Source: Erysipelotrichaceae bacterium (GTDB taxonomy: Bacteria; Bacillota_I; Bacilli_A; Erysipelotrichales; Erysipelotrichaceae). From it: a DNA stretch of 64,000 nucleotides. The position numbers and the translations under genes were made by a program. A model generated the notes under the pieces. The model searched no databases and had not been told where the DNA came from. It saw nothing but the letters and a program-made list of their open reading frames with translations. The stretch spans positions 1 through 64,000 of the forward strand of contig JAFRIE010000043.1 in the NCBI GenBank assembly GCA_017432885.1, in the 5' to 3' direction. Position 1 is the first letter of the stretch. Every line of letters starts with the position of its first letter. Shown piece by piece: positions 60,522 to 64,000 of the stretch.

Positions 60522-61075
60522 ATTTTTTCCCCTTTGTTTTGTTTATACAGGAAACATCCTTCCTCATGGGAATCGATGATCCCGACAGCCTGCAGGTAGG
60601 AGTAAATGATTACCGATCCTACAAAGCGCATGCCTCTTTTATACAGATCTTCCGATATCCTGTCCGAGATCTCGTTTGTCGTCTTTCCGCATTCACGGAT
60701 GATCTTTCCTTCCGTAAACTGTTCCAGATAACGGCAGAAACTGCCGTACTGTTTCTGTATCTCCTTGAAGATACGGGCATTCCCAATACTGGAAACGATT
60801 TTCAGACGGTTACGGATGATGCCTTTGTTTTCCAGCAGTTCAGCGATCTTCTTCTCGTCATAGGCACAGATCCTGTCAAGATCAAATCCGTCATAGGCCT
60901 CGAGGAAGGCTTCTCTTTTATTCAGAACGCATTCCCAGGAAAGACCCGCCTGGAAGGATTCCAGTATCAGCATTTCCAGAAGATACCTTTCATCGGTATT
61001 CAGCTGTCCCCATTCCTCGTCGTGGTATTGAACATAGAGACGGTTGTTCGGATTGCACCAGCTACAGCGTTTCAT
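60518..61075 (-). CDS. tag: DNA-3-methyladenine glycosylase I
   Basis: A protein of 185 residues. The start MKRCSWCNPNNRLYVQYHDEEWG carries Cys4 and the first His of the Tag zinc site, and HEEGC near the C-terminus the other His and Cys. FQAGLSWECVLNKREAFLEAYDGFD and RNRLKIVSSIGNA are the catalytic helix and DNA-binding region. It removes 3-methyladenine from DNA. I chose the ATG at 61075; the longer frame from 61153 lacks family similarity. It overlaps the Nudix gene by 14 bases. Confidence 0.94.
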   Translation of the reverse strand: MKRCSWCNPNNRLYVQYHDEEWGQLNTDERYLLEMLILESFQAGLSWECVLNKREAFLEAYDGFDLDRICAYDEKKIAELLENKGIIRNRLKIVSSIGNARIFKEIQKQYGSFCRYLEQFTEGKIIRECGKTTNEISDRISEDLYKRGMRFVGSVIIYSYLQAVGIIDSHEEGCFLYKQNKGEKI

Positions 61076-61604
61076 CCCTGTGCTCCAGATAATAACGCAA
61101 TGCCATGGCATCCCTTCGCTGAACGAGCCTGCCGATATCGCAGCGTACGTCATTTTCCAGCCTGTCCAAGGCTTCTTGAGGTTCCAGCCACAGGACTTCC
61201 TGAAACAGGATCTGTTCCGCCTTTGTCCTGTTGGTATCTTCCTGCTTTGCCGTATCGACTCTGCAGTGGAAGAAGATGGAACAGGTAATCCGTTTTAAGG
61301 CATTGTATGTATCGATGATCGTCCCAAGCAATTCATAGCTCTCGACGCGGTAGCCGAGTTCTTCCAGTACTTCTCTTTGTAAAGCCTGGTCGGCATACTC
61401 TCCCTGCTCGATCCCGCCGCCGCAGCTTTCCAGATGATCACGTACACCGAAAAAGTCCTCTCCTACGATATGCAGGAAACCGAACTTTCCTTCCCGGTTT
61501 TCAACCAGTGCCCTGGCAGTATAGCGGATGTGATCATAACCTTCCTTTGGCCAGATGTCATCTTCCAGTCTGCCTATTTCCTTGATCTGTATCTTCTCAG
61601 ACAT
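61062..61604 (-). CDS. Nudix hydrolase
   Basis: A protein of 180 residues. The Nudix box runs from GGGIEQGEYADQ to REVLEELGY (about residues 61-84), matching Gx5Ex7REUxEExGU. It hydrolyses a nucleoside diphosphate derivative; the substrate is unknown. It begins one base after the alpha/beta hydrolase stop and shares the operon with tag. Confidence 0.93.
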   Translation of the reverse strand: MSEKIQIKEIGRLEDDIWPKEGYDHIRYTARALVENREGKFGFLHIVGEDFFGVRDHLESCGGGIEQGEYADQALQREVLEELGYRVESYELLGTIIDTYNALKRITCSIFFHCRVDTAKQEDTNRTKAEQILFQEVLWLEPQEALDRLENDVRCDIGRLVQRRDAMALRYYLEHRDETL

Positions 61605-61605
61605 G

Positions 61606-62352
61606 TTATTTCATAAAAAAGTCGTAGACTTTCGTTTTCAGCTCTTCCGCTTCATCGTAGACCGCATGGGAATAGCCTTCAAAGAAGAAAGATTCCGCCT
61701 TCAGCAGTTTTGCACTTTCTTCCATCACACTGATAGGTATGACACTGTCGTTTTTGGAACCGGTCAGATAGACCGGAACAGTAATCTTCTTGACTTGTTT
61801 CCGGAGATCAAAACCGTTGACGGCAGATGCCAGAATGGCAAAGTGATCCATCTCTTTTTCCGTAAGATCCCCATATGCGGCAAAGACGGCATCCCTGTAC
61901 TGTTCATAGTAGGCTTCTCCGTAGACCTTCGTCACGAATCCTTTCAGCAGGCTTTCCAGATCGTGTCTTTCGGCAGCTTCCGCCCACTTGTTGACTGTTC
62001 CCTCTTCAAGATAGGAACAAGTCGAAGCCAGCGCCAGTTTTCTGACCAGTTCGGGATTTTTTACGGTTATGATCTGGGCAATCATTCCTCCCTGGGATAC
62101 GCCGTAAAGATAAAGATCCTTCAATCCCAGTTCTCTGATCTTCGTAACAGTATCATCCGCCATCTGTTCCAGGGAATAGACTTCCGGTATGTCTTCTCGG
62201 CGGTCAAACAGATAGACCGTGAAATCCTTGGAAAAAACGGCATATGCCGCAGCAATGCTGTCGGCCAAAGGACAGACCGGTCTCACAGAAAGACCGGGAA
62301 GGATGACCATGGTCCTGTCTCCTTCTCCGAATTTTATATAGTTCATTTTCAT
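61606..62352 (-). CDS. Alpha/beta hydrolase
   Basis: A protein of 248 residues: LPGLSVRPVC oxyanion region, the nucleophile elbow GVSQGGMIAQ (Ser near residue 91), LTGSKNDSVIP for the acid and a final GYSHAVYDE with the His. It is an esterase-, lipase- or epoxide-hydrolase-type enzyme of unknown substrate. No ribosome site precedes the ATG, and TAAAAT ends six bases upstream. Confidence 0.88.
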   Translation of the reverse strand: MKMNYIKFGEGDRTMVILPGLSVRPVCPLADSIAAAYAVFSKDFTVYLFDRREDIPEVYSLEQMADDTVTKIRELGLKDLYLYGVSQGGMIAQIITVKNPELVRKLALASTCSYLEEGTVNKWAEAAERHDLESLLKGFVTKVYGEAYYEQYRDAVFAAYGDLTEKEMDHFAILASAVNGFDLRKQVKKITVPVYLTGSKNDSVIPISVMEESAKLLKAESFFFEGYSHAVYDEAEELKTKVYDFFMK

Positions 62353-62358
62353 AGTTCT

Positions 62359-62364
62359 ATTTTA
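62359..62364 (-). promoter_or_regulatory. -10 box six bases before the hydrolase start
   Basis: TAAAAT on the minus strand; no good -35. Fits the leaderless pattern seen elsewhere in this window. Confidence 0.3.
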
Positions 62365-62453
62365 CCCTAGAATGCCGTTTTCACCATGAAGAATCATAGA
62401 ACGGAAGAGTGCTGTACTGTATCATTCCCTCAGGAAAATCATGACGGATGAAG

Positions 62454-62481
62454 AAAGGGCCATCCTGCTTGATGACCCTTT
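62454..62481 (-). repeat. Hairpin repeat copy 2
   Basis: AAAGGGCCATC, loop CTGCTT, GATGACCCTTT. The first copy at 15566-15592 has identical arms and the same C-A mismatch on the plus strand (a G-U pair on the minus strand). Confidence 0.55.
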
Positions 62482-62542
62482 CGATTGGACTGCAGAGAAA
62501 CTTTTCTGTCTGGCCTATGTCAGCTAAACATAAAGCAGAAGG

Positions 62543-62581
62543 ATGAGCGCAATGATCTGCATTCTCATTGCGGTCGCTCAT
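62543..62581. other. Nested 13-bp hairpin
   Basis: Outer arms ATGAGC/GCTCAT and inner arms GCAATGA/TCATTGC, with a four-base bulge. No T-run follows, so it is not a plain terminator. Confidence 0.6.
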
Positions 62582-62760
62582 AGAGCCTCCATCCGGCTCA
62601 TGAAATGCCTTCCTCCCTGCAGCCACCGGAAGATACAGATATACTTTATCCTCCATCCCATGATTCCCTGAATCATCACAGATTCCTAAAGAAAAGAGTA
62701 TCTTGTGAATTAAATAACAAATATGTGATAAGATATTGATAAACAAAGTGGAGGTACTTT

Positions 62761-63912
62761 ATGGCAAATCGTTTTATCTTAAATGAAACTTCATATCACG
62801 GTGCCGGTGCGGTCAAGGAGATCGTGACCGAAATTAAGGCGCGTGGTTTTAAAAAGGCTTTCGTCGCTTCCGACCCGGGACTGATCCAGTTCGGCATTAC
62901 CGCTAAAGTTACGGATCTTCTCGATGAAGCGGGGATCCCTTACGTCGTATATTCCAACATCCAGCCGAACCCGACGATTGAAAATGTCCAGTCCGGTGTC
63001 AAGGCTTTCGCAGAAGCCGGAGCCGACTGCATCGTAGCGATCGGCGGCGGATCTTCCATGGATACTGCCAAGGCGATCGGTATCATCAACACCAACCCGG
63101 AATTCGCCGATGTCAGAAGTCTGGAAGGGGTTGCTGCAACCAAGAACCCTTGTACGCCGATCCTGGCCGTTCCTACGACAGCCGGAACAGCTGCCGAAGT
63201 AACGATCAACTACGTCATTACCGACCCGGAAAACAAGCGTAAATTCGTCTGTGTCGACGTACACGACATTCCGGTCGTAGCCTTTGTCGATCCGGAGATG
63301 ATGTCTTCCATGCCTGCAGCCCTGACTGCCGCAACCGGTATGGATGCTTTGACCCATGCGATCGAAGGCTACATCACGGCAGGTGCCTGGGAACTTTCCG
63401 ACATGTTCCACATCAAGGCTATCCAGATGATTGCCAAGAACCTGAGAGGTGCCGTCAATAACGAGCCAAAAGGCAGAGAAGCGATGGCTCTGGCCCAGTA
63501 TATTGCCGGCATGGGCTTCTCCAACGTCGGACTGGGTGTCGACCATTCCATGGCTCATACGCTTTCCGCCTACTACAACATGCCGCACGGCAAGGCCTGC
63601 GCGACGCTGCTGCCGACCGTCATGGCTTACAACGCTCCGGTAACCGGTGAGAAGTACAGAGATATCGCCGCCGCTTTCGATGTCGAAGGCGCATACACGA
63701 TGCCGTTAGAAGAAGCCAGAGCTGCCGCTGTTGCTGCCGTCAAAAAGCTGGGTGAAGATGTCGGTATCGTCATGTCCTTGAAGGATGTCGTTCCGATGGA
63801 AGATGTCGATGCCCTCAGCGCGGATGCTCTGAAGGACGCCTGCACCCCTGGCAACCCAAGACCGGTCACCGTGGAAGACATCAAGGAAATGTTCCTGTCT
63901 TTAATGAAATAA
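62761..63912 (+). CDS. fucO: Iron-containing alcohol dehydrogenase, lactaldehyde reductase type
   Basis: A protein of 383 residues, the same length as E. coli FucO. It has AIGGGSSMDTAKAIG for NAD binding and AVPTTAGTAAEVT. The iron ligands lie in GMDALTHAIEGY and VDHSMAHTLSAYYNMPHGKACA. It reduces lactaldehyde to 1,2-propanediol or acts as 1,3-propanediol dehydrogenase; I favour FucO by length and motif. It has a strong GTGGAGG site, and TAAGAT lies about 35 bases upstream. It is monocistronic with a terminator. Confidence 0.9.
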   Translation: MANRFILNETSYHGAGAVKEIVTEIKARGFKKAFVASDPGLIQFGITAKVTDLLDEAGIPYVVYSNIQPNPTIENVQSGVKAFAEAGADCIVAIGGGSSMDTAKAIGIINTNPEFADVRSLEGVAATKNPCTPILAVPTTAGTAAEVTINYVITDPENKRKFVCVDVHDIPVVAFVDPEMMSSMPAALTAATGMDALTHAIEGYITAGAWELSDMFHIKAIQMIAKNLRGAVNNEPKGREAMALAQYIAGMGFSNVGLGVDHSMAHTLSAYYNMPHGKACATLLPTVMAYNAPVTGEKYRDIAAAFDVEGAYTMPLEEARAAAVAAVKKLGEDVGIVMSLKDVVPMEDVDALSADALKDACTPGNPRPVTVEDIKEMFLSLMK

Positions 63913-63930
63913 TCAAATTCGAACATGCAA

Positions 63931-63960
63931 AAAACACAGGTCATGAAAGACCTGTGTTTT
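63931..63960 (+). terminator. Terminator of fucO
   Basis: AAAACACAGGTC, loop ATGAAA, GACCTGTGTTTT, then T-rich. Confidence 0.85.
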
Positions 63961-64000
63961 TTCTTTTATCCTTCTTTTCTACGCTTCATTGACTTTGTTT

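Larger units (their letters stand above)
62353..62760. other. 408-base stretch without a convincing gene, with two hairpins
   Basis: It holds a hairpin-repeat copy (62454-62481) and a nested hairpin at 62543-62581: ATGAGC, GCAATGA, loop of nine, TCATTGC, bulge GGTC, GCTCAT. A minus-strand frame of 121 codons runs 62381-62746 but has no ribosome site or recognisable protein character. The right end carries the promoter and ribosome site of fucO. It may hold a regulatory RNA or a decayed gene. Confidence 0.5.

Noticed and set aside
62381..62746. 121-codon minus-strand frame in the gap before fucO
   Set aside because: No ribosome site, odd composition, two strong hairpins inside it, and it covers the fucO promoter.
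1..64000. CRISPR arrays, prophage or insertion sequences
   Set aside because: No regularly spaced repeats, no transposase or integrase motifs and no phage structural genes seen; the RT is the only mobile-type protein.

Overview
The window reads as ordinary chromosome of a low-to-mid GC Bacillota (Firmicutes) bacterium, most likely an anaerobic gut-type Erysipelotrichia or Clostridia. The reasons are GGAGG-type ribosome sites on many genes, TATAAT/TTGACA promoters, a CIRCE (HrcA) operator, an ECF-type transporter S component, Ni-dependent LarA beside an electron-bifurcating-type lactate dehydrogenase, and a large uronate/aldonate catabolic block. The genus cannot be fixed from sequence alone. 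TGA is used as a stop.

Region by region. 1-9.3 kb: housekeeping and membrane genes (YitT, MscL, an ABC exporter, xanthine phosphoribosyltransferase with a metallo-beta-lactamase-fold hydrolase, an SDR/DUF1295/membrane operon, an anchored GH43-like protein). 9.3-15.5 kb: a variant PlsY, tRNA-Val(GAC), small hypothetical genes, a flavin reductase/aldo-keto reductase/DUF362 set, and thyA-folA. 15.6-20.3 kb: larA-etfB-etfA-lctD, a lactate (or related hydroxyacid) racemisation and oxidation operon. 20.3-42.8 kb: a sugar-acid region with two sets of paralogues (two KDG kinases, two UxuA-type mannonate dehydratases, two RraA-family proteins), a KDPG aldolase fused to a VOC domain, an enolase-superfamily dehydratase, GH88 unsaturated glucuronyl hydrolase, a ribose-type ABC importer, a SelA/DgaE-like PLP enzyme with RidA, oxidoreductases, two AraC regulators and one IclR regulator. 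Together these would import or release unsaturated uronides and aldonates and convert them through KDG and KDPG to pyruvate and glyceraldehyde 3-phosphate. 44.9-64 kb: alcohol dehydrogenases, nucleoside hydrolase, HAD phosphatase, AIM24 protein, mnmG, a giant MacB-like ABC protein, a CysK paralogue, CIRCE-controlled Hsp20, an ECF S component, DNA glycosylase Tag, Nudix hydrolase, alpha/beta hydrolase and FucO.

The most unusual locus is 43.58-44.98 kb. A free-standing 405-residue reverse transcriptase (YSDD motif, no intron maturase, integrase or DGR signature) is preceded by a ~130-nt gene-free segment. That segment is closed by a perfect 11-bp long-range inverted repeat and holds several internal hairpins. 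The order, structured RNA flanked by a1/a2-like arms and then the RT, is that of retrons and of some DRT antiviral systems, but the RT lacks the canonical retron NAxxH and VTG motifs. I consider it a candidate undescribed RT-ncRNA system.

A second genome-level signal is that several genes have a good -10 box only 6-11 nt before the start codon and no Shine-Dalgarno, suggesting leaderless transcripts.
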